The notes: generated by a model not told the origin, from the letters alone. Positions 42,695-51,348 are shown, numbered from the stretch's first letter. The stretch: 64,000 bases of DNA from an uncultured Collinsella sp. (GCA_900544725.1 UQWK01000001.1:1-64000); one strand, 5' to 3'. Numbers and translations: made by a program.

Positions 42695-43909
42695 GTGTCA
42701 CAAGTTTCTAACACCTCGTTTACAACGACGGTCTCATCAAACGCCATGGCTGTGGTGGATTATCTGTCCAAAAGCATGATGTCGGCGCTGCCGTTTATTG
42801 TCTGCGCGGCGTTGTTCCGCACCGTCGCCGTCATTATGGGCGAAGGCATGCTGGGCCTGTGGTCTGCCGATTCCGATATCTATCGCCTGTTCTACAGTTG
42901 GCTCTATAACGCCGGCTACTACTTCTTGCCCGTTTATCTTGGTTGGGCGGCCGCTCGCCAGCTCGGTTGCTCGGAGCAGCTGGGCATGATGCTGGGCGGC
43001 GTATTGATTGCGCCCGATCTGCTTAAGCTCGTCGATGCCGCATCGACGACGGGGGCATCGATGACTTCCGTGTATGGCCTGCTTCCCGCGCCGGTCAACG
43101 ATTACACGACGACTGTTATTCCGGTTCTCATCTCGGTACCCGTGCTTTGGCAAGTGGAGTGTTTCTTTCAGCGCGTTATCCCTAAGGCCGTGGCGTTTTC
43201 GTTTGTTCCGTTTGCGACCATGCTTGTCATGGTTCCGGTTTCGCTGTGTATTACGGCGCCGGCGGGCAGCTATTTGGGCATGCTGTTGGGCCAGCTTATG
43301 TTTATGCTTGGCAATTCCGGTGGCATCGTATCGTTGCTCACACTCATGGGGCTTGCCGCGGGCTGGGAGTTCCTTAAGATCGCGGGCGTCAGCAACGTTG
43401 TCCTATCGCTCGCCTATGCGCAGTTTATGAGTGTGGGAACGGATTCGTGCATCCTGATCGCCGCGACGATGGCAACGTTTGCCGTTTGGGGCATGCCCTT
43501 TGGCGCGTCGCTCCGCGTTGCGGATAAGGACGAGAAGACGCTCATGCTGGGCTATTCGATCTCGGGTGTTCTTGGCGGCGTAAGCGAGCCTGCGCTGTAC
43601 GGTTGCGGCTTTAAATATGGCAGGTGCCTGACGTGCATGGCCATTGGCGGCGCCGTCGGAGGCCTTGTTGCGGCCGTGGGCCACGTTACGGCCTATACCA
43701 TCGGCATGACGAATGTCCTCATGGTCATTGGCTTTGCCACGGGCGGCATCCCGAACCTGCTGTGGTGCTGCGCTGCCGGCGGCACGGCATTTGCGGTGTC
43801 TGCGGCGCTGAGCTACTGCTTTGGCGTGGTGCCGGCGAAGGGACAGGCGACGGGGGACGGAGGCGATTCGCCCGAAACAGTGGCGAGCGCTGCTGAAGTA
43901 AGCGCATAA
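42695..43909 (+). CDS. PTS transporter EIIC component, glucose/beta-glucoside type
   Basis: An integral membrane protein of about 404 residues with some ten hydrophobic segments. Family-like blocks are GGVLIAPDLLKLVDA, a conserved YTTTVIPVLISV helix and GVLGGVSEPALYG. It has no fused EIIB or EIIA domain and none is encoded nearby, so partners must come from elsewhere. The start is uncertain: GTG 42695 has GGGAAAGGG 6 bases before it; ATG 42671 lies inside the hairpin; ATG 42746 is also possible. The sugar is unknown. Confidence 0.78.
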   Translation: MSQVSNTSFTTTVSSNAMAVVDYLSKSMMSALPFIVCAALFRTVAVIMGEGMLGLWSADSDIYRLFYSWLYNAGYYFLPVYLGWAAARQLGCSEQLGMMLGGVLIAPDLLKLVDAASTTGASMTSVYGLLPAPVNDYTTTVIPVLISVPVLWQVECFFQRVIPKAVAFSFVPFATMLVMVPVSLCITAPAGSYLGMLLGQLMFMLGNSGGIVSLLTLMGLAAGWEFLKIAGVSNVVLSLAYAQFMSVGTDSCILIAATMATFAVWGMPFGASLRVADKDEKTLMLGYSISGVLGGVSEPALYGCGFKYGRCLTCMAIGGAVGGLVAAVGHVTAYTIGMTNVLMVIGFATGGIPNLLWCCAAGGTAFAVSAALSYCFGVVPAKGQATGDGGDSPETVASAAEVSA

Positions 43910-43916
43910 ACCTGTG

Positions 43917-43980
43917 CGACAAAAGGACGATCCCTTTGTCGTGTTCCAAGGCCGTGGCTCGTGTGGGCTGCGGCCTTTTG
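43917..43980 (+). terminator. Hairpin plus terminator after the EIIC gene
   Basis: CGACAAA (43917-43923) pairs with TTTGTCG (43935-43941) around a GGACGATCCC loop, related to the GGGACAG family. A second stem AAGGCCG...CGGCCTT (43948-43977) is followed by TTG and fits a terminator. Confidence 0.65.
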
Positions 43981-44058
43981 TATCTTGAGGACAAAGTGGC
44001 TACACTACAATCCGTTTGAGCAATAGATATATAGGTAGTACCGTGGGGGCGGATGTAG

Positions 44059-45213
44059 ATGGTCGAGTGGATTGTTGGGCGCGCACAGGGCGATCGTGCG
44101 CGTGTGGGCACGTTAGCGGGCATGGTGTGTATTGTCGCCAATGTTGCGCTTTGTGCTGCGAAGGGTGCCATTGGTGTGGTTTCGGGATCGGTTTCGATTG
44201 TTGCGGATGCCATGAACAACCTGTCCGATGCCAGCTCGAATATCGTGAGCGTGCTGGGCTTTAAGCTGGCGAGCAAGCCGGCCGACCCCGAGCATCCTTA
44301 CGGCCACGGTCGCTACGAGTATCTCTCGGGTCTGGTCGTGGCGGCACTCGTGCTGCTGATTGGCGTTGAGCTGGTGAAGTCCTCGGTCGAGCGCGTCATC
44401 CACCCCGAACCTGTCGAGTTCTCGCTTGCCCTGGTGGCAGTTCTAGTGCTTTCGATGGTCGTAAAGCTCTGGATGGCGGCCCTCAACCAAAAGCTCGGCG
44501 ACCGTATCGAGTCCGAGACACTGCATGCGACGGCTCAGGATTCCAAGAACGATGTCCTTGCCACGGGTGCCGTGCTGGCGTGCGCAGTTGTTTCGCAGGT
44601 GACGGGCATCAATCTTGACGCTTGGGTCGGCCTTGCCGTTGGTGCCTATATTGGCTGGAGCGGTTTTGAACTCATCCAGGATACGGTGAGCCCGCTTTTG
44701 GGCCAGACGCCCGATCCTAAGCTGGTCAAGCACATTCGAGACAAGATCATGAGCTATCCCGGCGTTTTGGGCGTTCACGATTTGATGGTTCACGACTACG
44801 GCCCGGGCAGGAAGTTCGCAAGCGCTCACGCCGAGATGGCGGCCGAAGCCAGCCCGATGGAAAGTCACGACACGCTCGACAATATTGAGCAGGCGTTTAG
44901 GAACGAAGACGGCATGATCGTCACGCTCCATTACGATCCCATCGTGACCGACGATCCCAAGGTGGCGAGCATGCGTTTACGCATTAACGCCATGGCCCAA
45001 CAGATTGATAGCCGCCTCTCGATTCATGACCTGCGCTGCGTGCCGGGTCCTACGCACACCAACGTGATCTTTGACTGCGTACGTCCCTCGGATCTGCAGA
45101 TGAGCGCCGAAGACGTAAAACACGCGCTGGCACAACGGGTCGAATCGGAATATCCCAAGTCGATTGCCAAGATTACGATCGACGAGGACTACGTAGGGCA
45201 TACCCACGAGTAG
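44059..45213 (+). CDS. Cation diffusion facilitator family transporter
   Basis: A 384-residue efflux protein for divalent metals. Six hydrophobic helices occupy about 20-215. Metal site motifs are DAMNNLSDASSN in helix 2 and DSKND in helix 5; the DxxxD form of the latter suggests Mn/Fe rather than Zn preference. HPYGHGRYEYL is the family signature. The C-terminal tail (about 220-384) is longer than usual and appears to hold two ferredoxin-like domains. The ribosome-binding site is weak (GGGGGCGG, 10 bases upstream). Confidence 0.88.
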   Translation: MVEWIVGRAQGDRARVGTLAGMVCIVANVALCAAKGAIGVVSGSVSIVADAMNNLSDASSNIVSVLGFKLASKPADPEHPYGHGRYEYLSGLVVAALVLLIGVELVKSSVERVIHPEPVEFSLALVAVLVLSMVVKLWMAALNQKLGDRIESETLHATAQDSKNDVLATGAVLACAVVSQVTGINLDAWVGLAVGAYIGWSGFELIQDTVSPLLGQTPDPKLVKHIRDKIMSYPGVLGVHDLMVHDYGPGRKFASAHAEMAAEASPMESHDTLDNIEQAFRNEDGMIVTLHYDPIVTDDPKVASMRLRINAMAQQIDSRLSIHDLRCVPGPTHTNVIFDCVRPSDLQMSAEDVKHALAQRVESEYPKSIAKITIDEDYVGHTHE

Positions 45214-45252
45214 GGCTGCGCCGGCAAAGCAAGTTATACAGAAGGGGAGAGC

Positions 45253-45879
45253 ATGAAGCGTCTATATCTACTCCGCCACGGCCAGACAGAATTCAACGTT
45301 AAAAAGCTCGTCCAGGGTCGCTGCGATTCACCGCTCACCGATTTGGGCCGTCAGCAAGCCGGGATGGCAGCCGCATGGCTCAAAGCCCACAATGTCGTTC
45401 CTGACAAGGTGGTCTCTTCGCCTTTGGGTCGAGCCATGGACACAGCACAGCTCGTCGCAACCGAACTCCTTGGCCCGGACGCAGCAGTCGAGTCCTGCGA
45501 AGGCATCATCGAGCGCTGCTACGGCACCTTCGAAGAAGGCCCCCACGACGCGCTGCCCACCGACGTCTGGGAACCCGGCGAGGATCTAGTCCCCTTTGGA
45601 GGAGAGGGAAGCCAAGCCCTGCAAAAACGCATGGTAGCCACCCTCACCAATCTCATAAGCGCCGAGAATGTCGAAACCCTCCTAGCAGTAAGCCACGGCA
45701 GCGCCAGCCGCCAATTCATCAAAGCCGCAGCCCCAGAGGGCTTCGAGCTCCCAACAAAACTCCCCAACTGCGCCATCATGATCTTCGATTTCGAAGAGGC
45801 AAAGCCACAAGCAGAAGGCGAGCCAATGCAATGCAAGTTCACCCTCCAGCAAATAGTGGACCCCCAACAAAGTCATTAG
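45253..45879 (+). CDS. Histidine phosphatase (phosphoglycerate mutase-like) family protein
   Basis: A 208-residue cytoplasmic enzyme with the catalytic RHG motif (YLLRHGQTEFN, residues 5-15) and a second-site His in AVSHGSASRQF. It may be a cofactor-dependent mutase or a small-molecule phosphatase; the substrate is not evident. AAGGGGAG precedes the ATG. From about 45480 the coding strand becomes rich in C and A with rarer codons (CTA, GTA, CCA, AGC), the same shift as in the aminotransferase before foldback A; here foldback D follows. Confidence 0.85.
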   Translation: MKRLYLLRHGQTEFNVKKLVQGRCDSPLTDLGRQQAGMAAAWLKAHNVVPDKVVSSPLGRAMDTAQLVATELLGPDAAVESCEGIIERCYGTFEEGPHDALPTDVWEPGEDLVPFGGEGSQALQKRMVATLTNLISAENVETLLAVSHGSASRQFIKAAAPEGFELPTKLPNCAIMIFDFEEAKPQAEGEPMQCKFTLQQIVDPQQSH

Positions 45880-45910
45880 CCTGAGCGAGCAAGGTTTAGC
45901 AGACATCAAC

Positions 45911-46085
45911 GTGGCGTTCCCAGTGTGCGGCGGAGGGGGCGGGCCTGAGACATATTAAGGTTGCTGCTCTACAGTCCTGCTCACGACGGAGAGCACATTA
46001 AGTGCTCTCCTGTTCGTGCGGAACTCGCGACAACCTTAATATGTCTCAGGCCCGCCCCCTCCGCCGCACACTGGGAACGTGCCAC
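45911..46085 (-). repeat. Foldback element copy D (opposite orientation)
   Basis: Arms at about 45911-45963 and 46031-46085 are almost perfectly complementary, with one 2-base offset. On the minus strand the core reads GTCGCGAGTTCCGCACGAA then GGAGAGCAC-TTAAT-GTGCTCTCC and GAGCAGGACTGTAGAGCAGC, matching B and C. Arm sequence is unrelated to A-C. It lies just upstream of the rplC promoter region. Confidence 0.85.
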
Positions 46086-46131
46086 GCACTTTACCTGCGT
46101 AAACAATGTGAGTGAAATATGAATCTCGATG

Positions 46132-46338
46132 GATACGCCCGCAGCCGTGTATACTAATCAGCTGTGTGTAACCAGGGGAGTATTCTGGCTGGACAAAATG
46201 CCTGCTTAATAGGGTTGTCAGGTAGTCCAGGCGAAATACAAGGCTGGGGAGCACGTCGTGTAAGTAGTGGTCCTCTAGGGGCGTACGCTCGGTGGTGTAC
46301 GCATTGTCCCAAGACCACGCGAGAGTTGGGATCATATC
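46132..46338 (+). promoter_or_regulatory. rplC operon promoter and structured leader
   Basis: GATACGCCCG (46132-46141), four bases, then CGTGTATACT (46146-46155) matches the arrangement upstream of rplB; TATACT is a likely -10. The next ~180 bases contain nested stems: CTGGAC with GTCCAG enclosing CCTG/CAGG, and GTGGTC with GACCAC enclosing GCGTAC/GTACGC. A ribosomal-protein autoregulatory leader is plausible, since the S10 operon is regulated by L4 in other bacteria. No match to a known motif is claimed. Confidence 0.5.
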
Positions 46339-46959
46339 TTGATCAGCATGATTCTCGGCCGCAAGATTGGCATGACCCAGGTTTGGGACGAGGACGACAA
46401 CGTCGTTCCCGTCACGGTCATCCAGGCTGGCCCCTGCGCTGTCTCGCAGGTTAAAACTCAGGCAACCGACGGCTATGACGCCGTCCAGATCGGTTTCGGC
46501 GACATCAAGGCCAAGAACGTGAACAAGCCCATGGCTGGTCACTTCGCCAAGGCTGGCGTCGAGCCTGTCCGCTTCCTTCGTGAGGTCCGCGTCGAGAACG
46601 GCGAGGAGCACAAGGTCGGCGAGGTCGTCACCGTCGCTGATTTCGCTGATGTCGAGAAGGTCGACGTCATCGGTACCTCCAAGGGTAAGGGCTTCCAGGG
46701 TCGCATCAAGCGCTGGGGTCAGCGCCGCGGTCCTATGACGCATGGTTCTCACTTCCAGCGTCACCCCGGTTCTATCGGTCAGTGCGCCTATCCTGCGCGC
46801 GTCCTCAAGGGCGTCAAGATGGCCGGTCACATGGGTAACGAGCGCGTTACCGTCAAGAACCTTTCCGTTGTCCGCATCGATGCCGAGCAGAACCTCATCT
46901 TGGTCAAGGGCGCTGTCCCGGGTGCCAAGAATGGTCTCGTCGCCATCCGTATGGCCTAA
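46339..46959 (+). CDS. rplC: 50S ribosomal protein L3
   Basis: A 206-residue early-assembly protein. The core is ILGRKIGMTQVWDEDD, then GFQGRIKRWGQRRGPMTHGS typical of L3 (methylated Gln region). Start TTG 46339 or ATG 46348; neither has a strong Shine-Dalgarno site (GAGAG at 46321 is nearest), unlike all neighbours, which suggests leader control of initiation. First gene of a 12-gene ribosomal operon. Confidence 0.95.
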   Translation: MISMILGRKIGMTQVWDEDDNVVPVTVIQAGPCAVSQVKTQATDGYDAVQIGFGDIKAKNVNKPMAGHFAKAGVEPVRFLREVRVENGEEHKVGEVVTVADFADVEKVDVIGTSKGKGFQGRIKRWGQRRGPMTHGSHFQRHPGSIGQCAYPARVLKGVKMAGHMGNERVTVKNLSVVRIDAEQNLILVKGAVPGAKNGLVAIRMA

Positions 46960-47005
46960 GGGCCCAGCCCATTTAGCCCAGCGTCATACCAAGGAGAACA
47001 CTTAA

Positions 47006-47632
47006 ATGGCAAAGTTTGAAGTAAAGAACAGCGAGGGCAAGAAGGTCGCCGAGGCCGAGCTCGCCGCTGAGGTGTACGGCATCGAGCCGAACATCCACGT
47101 TATGCACCACATCGTCAAGTGCCAGATGGCCTCTTGGCGTCAGGGCACCCAGTCCGCTAAGGGCCGCTCTGAGGTTTCCGGTGGCGGCAAGAAGCCTTGG
47201 CGTCAGAAGGGCACCGGCCGTGCCCGCCAGGGTTCCATCCGTGCTGCCCAGTGGCGTCACGGTGGCGTTGTCTTCGCCCCCAAGCCCCGTTCTTACGCTA
47301 AGCGTATGAACAACAAGGAGGTCAAGCTGGCTATGCGCTCCGCGCTGTCTGCCAAGCTGGCCGACGGCGAGCTCGTGCTCGTCGACGACTACGGCTTCGA
47401 GAAGCCTTCCACCAAGGCTGCCGTCGCCATGCTCAAGGCTCTCGGCCTTGAGGGCAAGCGTCTGACCATCATCGTTCGCGATGAGGACGTCAACGCCTAC
47501 CTGTCGTTCCGCAACATTCCCAAGACGTTCATCATCACTGCCGACGAGGCCAACACCTACGATCTCGTCAACAACAACGCTGTGCTGATGCCCGCCGACA
47601 TCGCCGCTCACTTCGGGGAGGTGCTTGCATAA
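47006..47632 (+). CDS. rplD: 50S ribosomal protein L4
   Basis: A 208-residue protein lining the exit tunnel. The extended loop is GGGKKPWRQKGTGRARQGS, then RWHGGVVFAPKPR-like sequence. L4 is the autoregulator of the S10 operon in several bacteria. AAGGAG precedes the ATG. It ends immediately before rplW with no gap. Confidence 0.96.
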   Translation: MAKFEVKNSEGKKVAEAELAAEVYGIEPNIHVMHHIVKCQMASWRQGTQSAKGRSEVSGGGKKPWRQKGTGRARQGSIRAAQWRHGGVVFAPKPRSYAKRMNNKEVKLAMRSALSAKLADGELVLVDDYGFEKPSTKAAVAMLKALGLEGKRLTIIVRDEDVNAYLSFRNIPKTFIITADEANTYDLVNNNAVLMPADIAAHFGEVLA

Positions 47633-47920
47633 ATGACCGCCCACGAGATCATCATCCGTCCGATCGTGTCCGAGCGTTCCTTCTCCGGCATGGAGCTGAA
47701 CAAGTACACGTTCGAGGTCGCCAAGGATGCTAACAAGTATCAGATCAAGGACGCTGTCGAGGAGATCTTCGGCGTCAAGGTCGTTCGCGTGAACACCCTG
47801 ACGGTCAAGCCCAAGACCAAGCGCGTGCGCTATGTCGCCGGCAAGACCCGTTCTTGGAAGAAGGCCATCGTCACGCTGGCCGAGGGCGACACCATCGAGG
47901 TCTTTGGCAACCAGGCCTAA
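47633..47920 (+). CDS. rplW: 50S ribosomal protein L23
   Basis: A 95-residue protein at the tunnel exit, docking site for trigger factor and SRP. It shows IIIRPIVSERSF, FEVAKDANKYQIKDAVEEIF and VKPKTKRVRY. Its start follows the rplD stop directly; GGGGAGG lies inside the rplD end. Confidence 0.96.
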   Translation: MTAHEIIIRPIVSERSFSGMELNKYTFEVAKDANKYQIKDAVEEIFGVKVVRVNTLTVKPKTKRVRYVAGKTRSWKKAIVTLAEGDTIEVFGNQA

Positions 47921-47932
47921 GACTCGCTGCTG

Positions 47933-48099
47933 TTGAGTGAGCTCATGCCTCCCAAATAGGGGAGGCGAGAGCTCAAGGTTTTGGGCGTATAAAATGGACA
48001 CGCCCGGAACCGTGTATACGTCCGGTGTCATCGCACCCGAGGCAGAACCTCGAATCCCTGTCTGCGATGGCTAACGGATTCCTATTGAAAGGGATTGTA
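47933..48099 (+). promoter_or_regulatory. Hairpin and internal promoter/leader between rplW and rplB
   Basis: A two-part stem (TTGAGTGAGCTC/GAGCTCAA and GCCTCCC/GGGAGGC, 47933-47976) is followed by GACACGCCCG (47997-48006), four bases and CGTGTATAC (48011-48019), the same arrangement as before rplC. Then CATCGCA/TGCGATG encloses CGAGG/CCTCG (about 48028-48070). Suggests an extra promoter and a structured leader for rplB. Confidence 0.5.
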
Positions 48100-48930
48100 A
48101 TGGCTGTAAAGCACCTTAAGCCGACCTCCGCTGGTAGGCGTTGGCAGACGATCTCCGATTTCTCCGAGATCACCTGCACCAAGCCCGAGAAGTCTCTTCT
48201 CGAGCCCCTGCCCAAGAAGGCCGGTCGTAACAACAACGGCCGCATCACCACCCGCCACCAGGGCGGCGGCGTGAAGCGTCGTTACCGCGTGATCGACTTC
48301 AAGCGCAACAAGGACGGCGTGCCCGCCAAGGTTGCCACGATCGAGTACGATCCGAACCGTTCCGCTCGCATCGCTCTGCTGCACTACGCTGACGGTGAGA
48401 AGCGCTACATCCTGGCCCCCAAGGGCCTCGAGGTCGGTCAGACCATCATGTCCGGTTCTGACGCCGACATCAAGCCGGGCAACGCTCTGCCCCTCGCCGA
48501 CATCCCCGTCGGTACGCTCATCCACGCCGTCGAGTTCCAGCCGGGCAAGGGCGCCGCAATCGCCCGTTCCGCCGGTAACTCCTGCCAGCTGATGGGTAAG
48601 GAGGGCAAGTACGCTATCGTCCGTATGCCTTCCTCCGAGATGCGCCGCATCCTCGTTACCTGCCGCGCCACCGTCGGTGAGGTCGGCAACGCCGATCACG
48701 CCAACATCGTCATCGGCAAGGCCGGCCGTAAGCGTCACATGAACGTGCGCCCGACCGTCCGCGGTACCGTCATGAACCCTGTCGACCACCCGCACGGCGG
48801 TGGCGAGGGCAAGAACCACACCTCTGGTCGTCCCTCCGTTACCCCCTGGGGTAAGCCGACGAAGGGCCTTCGTACGCGCAAGAAGAAGAAGGTCTCGAAC
48901 CAGCACATCATTCGTCGCCGTAAGAAGTAA
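48100..48930 (+). CDS. rplB: 50S ribosomal protein L2
   Basis: A 276-residue protein near the peptidyl-transferase centre. NNNGRITTRHQGGGVKRRYR opens it and the conserved MNPVDHPHGGGEGK carries the essential His. The ATG at 48100 follows GAAAGGGA; longer in-frame starts upstream lack a site. Confidence 0.96.
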   Translation: MAVKHLKPTSAGRRWQTISDFSEITCTKPEKSLLEPLPKKAGRNNNGRITTRHQGGGVKRRYRVIDFKRNKDGVPAKVATIEYDPNRSARIALLHYADGEKRYILAPKGLEVGQTIMSGSDADIKPGNALPLADIPVGTLIHAVEFQPGKGAAIARSAGNSCQLMGKEGKYAIVRMPSSEMRRILVTCRATVGEVGNADHANIVIGKAGRKRHMNVRPTVRGTVMNPVDHPHGGGEGKNHTSGRPSVTPWGKPTKGLRTRKKKKVSNQHIIRRRKK

Positions 48931-48962
48931 TTTCGGATACCGAGTTTTAGGAGAAAGCACTT

Positions 48963-49223
48963 ATGAGCAGAAGTCTCAAAAAGGGCCCGTTCGTGGAGAC
49001 TCGCCTTCTCTCGCGTATCACCGCGATGAACGAGGCTGGCAAGAAGGACGTCGTGAAGACTTGGTCTCGCGCGTCTACCATCTTCCCCGAGATGGTTGGT
49101 CACACCATCGCCGTCCACGACGGCCGCAAGCATGTGCCCGTGTATGTTACCGAGTCCATGGTTGGTCACAAGCTCGGCGAGTTCGCGCCGACTCGTACGT
49201 TCCGTGGCCACAAGGCCAAATAG
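48963..49223 (+). CDS. rpsS: 30S ribosomal protein S19
   Basis: An 86-residue protein of the 30S head (SRSLKKGPFVETRLL; TWSRASTIFPEMVGHTIAVH; GHKLGEFAPTRTFRGH). AGGAGAAAG precedes the ATG. 32 bases after rplB. Confidence 0.96.
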   Translation: MSRSLKKGPFVETRLLSRITAMNEAGKKDVVKTWSRASTIFPEMVGHTIAVHDGRKHVPVYVTESMVGHKLGEFAPTRTFRGHKAK

Positions 49224-49237
49224 GGGGTTAACCGTAA

Positions 49238-49609
49238 ATGGCAACTAAGTCTATTGAAACTGAGGCCACCGAGGTTCGCGCCGTCGCTAAGTACGTGCGT
49301 GTTTCCCCCAGCAAGGCCCGCCTGGTGGTCGATCTGATCCGCCGCAAGCCTGTCGCTCAGGCCTTCGACATCCTCCACTTCTGCGACCGCGCCGTCGCCG
49401 TGGATGTCGAGAAGGTTCTCCGTTCCGCTGTTGCGAACGCCGAGAACAACAACGGTCTGCGTGCCGACAACCTGGTTGTCGCCGCTGCCTACGTTGACGA
49501 GGGTCCGACGCTTAAGCGCATCCGTCCCCGCGCCAAGGGTTCCGCTTCTCGTATTCTGAAGCGCACTTCCCACATCACCGTCGTCGTTGCTCCTCGAAAG
49601 GAGGCGTAA
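49238..49609 (+). CDS. rplV: 50S ribosomal protein L22
   Basis: A 123-residue protein whose beta-hairpin reaches the exit tunnel. It shows VRAVAKYVRVSPSKARLVVD, a central NAENNNGLRADNL and RAKGSASRILKRTSH. Preceded by GGGGG. A short polar N-terminal extension precedes the fold. Confidence 0.96.
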   Translation: MATKSIETEATEVRAVAKYVRVSPSKARLVVDLIRRKPVAQAFDILHFCDRAVAVDVEKVLRSAVANAENNNGLRADNLVVAAAYVDEGPTLKRIRPRAKGSASRILKRTSHITVVVAPRKEA

Positions 49610-49615
49610 AGCTGT

Positions 49616-50326
49616 ATGGGTCAGAAAGTCTACCCCACCGGCTTCCGTCTTGGCATCACCGAGAACTGGCGCTCCCGCTGGTTCGCAGAGAAGGATTACG
49701 CTAAGACCCTCGGTAACGATCTCGAGATCCGCAAGTACCTCGAGAAGCGTCTTTCCCGCGCAGCTGTCTCCCGCGTCGAGATCGAGCGCGCTGGCGACAA
49801 GGTGAAGGTCATCATCCTCACCGCTCGCCCCGGCGTTGTCATCGGTAAGAAGGGTGCCGAGATCGATACCCTCCGCACCGAGCTCGAGAAGGTCGCTGGC
49901 GTCTCCAAGGGCCAGCTCTCCGTCGACGTTGTCGAGATCAAGCGCCCCGAGCTCGACGCCAACCTCGTTGCTCAGTCCATTGCTGAGCAGCTCGAGGGCC
50001 GCGTTGCCTTCCGTCGCGCTATGCGCAAGGCTGTCCAGTCCGCCCGCAAGGCCGGCGCTAAGGGCATCCGTATCCAGTGCTCCGGTCGTCTCGGCGGTGC
50101 CGAGATGGGCCGTCGTGAGTGGTACCGCGAGGGTCGCGTGCCTCTGCACACCCTCCGTGCCAAGATCGACTACGGCACGGCTGTCGCCAGCACCACCATG
50201 GGCGCTTGCGGCGTGAAGGTCTGGATCTACCTGGGCGAGAAGCTCCCGGGCCAGCCTGTTCCCAACCCTGCACTCGAGGGCTCTTCCCGTCCTCGTCGTC
50301 GTAACTCCGAGAGGAGGGGTCAGTAG
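49616..50326 (+). CDS. rpsC: 30S ribosomal protein S3
   Basis: A 236-residue protein with a KH domain (GVVIGKKGAEIDTLR) and a C-terminal domain (GRLGGAEMGRREWYREGRVP). GAAAGGAGG lies in the rplV end. Its stop overlaps the rplP GTG by one base. Confidence 0.96.
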   Translation: MGQKVYPTGFRLGITENWRSRWFAEKDYAKTLGNDLEIRKYLEKRLSRAAVSRVEIERAGDKVKVIILTARPGVVIGKKGAEIDTLRTELEKVAGVSKGQLSVDVVEIKRPELDANLVAQSIAEQLEGRVAFRRAMRKAVQSARKAGAKGIRIQCSGRLGGAEMGRREWYREGRVPLHTLRAKIDYGTAVASTTMGACGVKVWIYLGEKLPGQPVPNPALEGSSRPRRRNSERRGQ

Positions 50327-50829
50327 TGCTTGCCCCTAAGCGTATTCTTCACCGCAAGGTGCAGCGTGGCTCCATGAAGGGCCAGGCCAAGGGTAATACC
50401 GAGCTGCATTTCGGCGAGTTTGGTATCCAGGCTCTCGAGGCCCATTGGATCACCAACCGTCAGATCGAGGCCGCTCGTATTGCCATGACCCGCTACATGA
50501 AGCGTGGCGGTCGTGTGTACATCACGATCTTCCCCGATAAGCCCATCACCAAGAAGCCTGCTGAGACTCGCATGGGTTCTGGTAAGGGTAACCCCGAGGA
50601 GTGGGTGGCCGTCGTCAAGCCCGGCCGCATCATGTTCGAGGTCAAGGGCGTGCCCGAGGAGGTCGCTCGCGAGGCTCTGCGTCTTGCACAGCACAAGCTT
50701 CCCATCAAGACCAAGATTGTTGCTGCTAAGAACGCTGAGCAGCGCATCGAGAAGGAGATGGCTGAGGAGGCCGCTCTCGAGGCCAAGTGGGCTGCTGAGG
50801 ACGCCGCCGCCGCCAAGGAGGAGAACTAA
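50326..50829 (+). CDS. rplP: 50S ribosomal protein L16
   Basis: A 167-residue protein; L16 is usually about 137 residues. The core (MLAPKRILHRKVQRGSMKG, then GRVYITIFPDKPITKKPAE and MGSGKGNPEEWVAVVKPGR) is followed by a roughly 30-residue Ala/Glu-rich tail. GTG start inside the rpsC stop; its stop overlaps the rpmC ATG. Confidence 0.95.
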   Translation: MLAPKRILHRKVQRGSMKGQAKGNTELHFGEFGIQALEAHWITNRQIEAARIAMTRYMKRGGRVYITIFPDKPITKKPAETRMGSGKGNPEEWVAVVKPGRIMFEVKGVPEEVAREALRLAQHKLPIKTKIVAAKNAEQRIEKEMAEEAALEAKWAAEDAAAAKEEN

Positions 50830-51044
50830 TGAAGCCCGCAGAGATTCGTGAGCTCTCGGACGCTCAGCTCGTTGAGAAGCTGAAGGAAATGCGCGCCGAG
50901 CTCTTTAACCTTCGTTTCCAGATGGCCACCAGCCAGCTGGACAACACCGCTCGCGTCAACACCGTGAAGAAGGACATCGCTCGCGTCCTCACGGAGCAGC
51001 GCGCCCGCGAGATCGCAGCGGAGAAGTCCGCTGTCGCCGAGTAG
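50829..51044 (+). CDS. rpmC: 50S ribosomal protein L29
   Basis: A 71-residue helical hairpin protein (IRELSDAQLVEKLKEMRAEL, FNLRFQMATSQLDN). Starts one base inside the rplP stop. Confidence 0.95.
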   Translation: MKPAEIRELSDAQLVEKLKEMRAELFNLRFQMATSQLDNTARVNTVKKDIARVLTEQRAREIAAEKSAVAE

Positions 51045-51060
51045 GACCTAAGGAGAGAAC

Positions 51061-51321
51061 ATGACTGATTCGCGTAACTCGCGTAAGGTCCGTACGGGTG
51101 TCGTTACCTCCGTCTCCGGTGCCAAGACCATTGTCGTCACCATCACCGAGCGCAAGCGTCACCCCAAGTACGGCAAGATGATGACCAGCTCCAAGAAGCT
51201 GCACGCTCACGACGAGGAGTGCACGGCTGGCGTGGGCGATACCGTCCGCGTTATGGAGACCCGTCCTATGTCCAAGATGAAGCGTTGGCGCCTCATCGAG
51301 GTCGTCGAGCGCGCTAAATAA
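51061..51321 (+). CDS. rpsQ: 30S ribosomal protein S17
   Basis: An 86-residue OB-fold protein (KVRTGVVTSVSGAKTIVVTI; RHPKYGKMMTSSKKLHAHDE; RPMSKMKRWRLIEVVERAK). AAGGAGAG precedes the ATG. Confidence 0.95.
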   Translation: MTDSRNSRKVRTGVVTSVSGAKTIVVTITERKRHPKYGKMMTSSKKLHAHDEECTAGVGDTVRVMETRPMSKMKRWRLIEVVERAK

Positions 51322-51348
51322 GCAGTCGCTCTTACGACTTGTACGTTT

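Noticed and set aside
46156..46338. Possible tRNA or T-box in the rplC leader
   Set aside because: No cloverleaf, no anticodon-type loop and no T-box consensus could be built; the stems fit a protein leader better.
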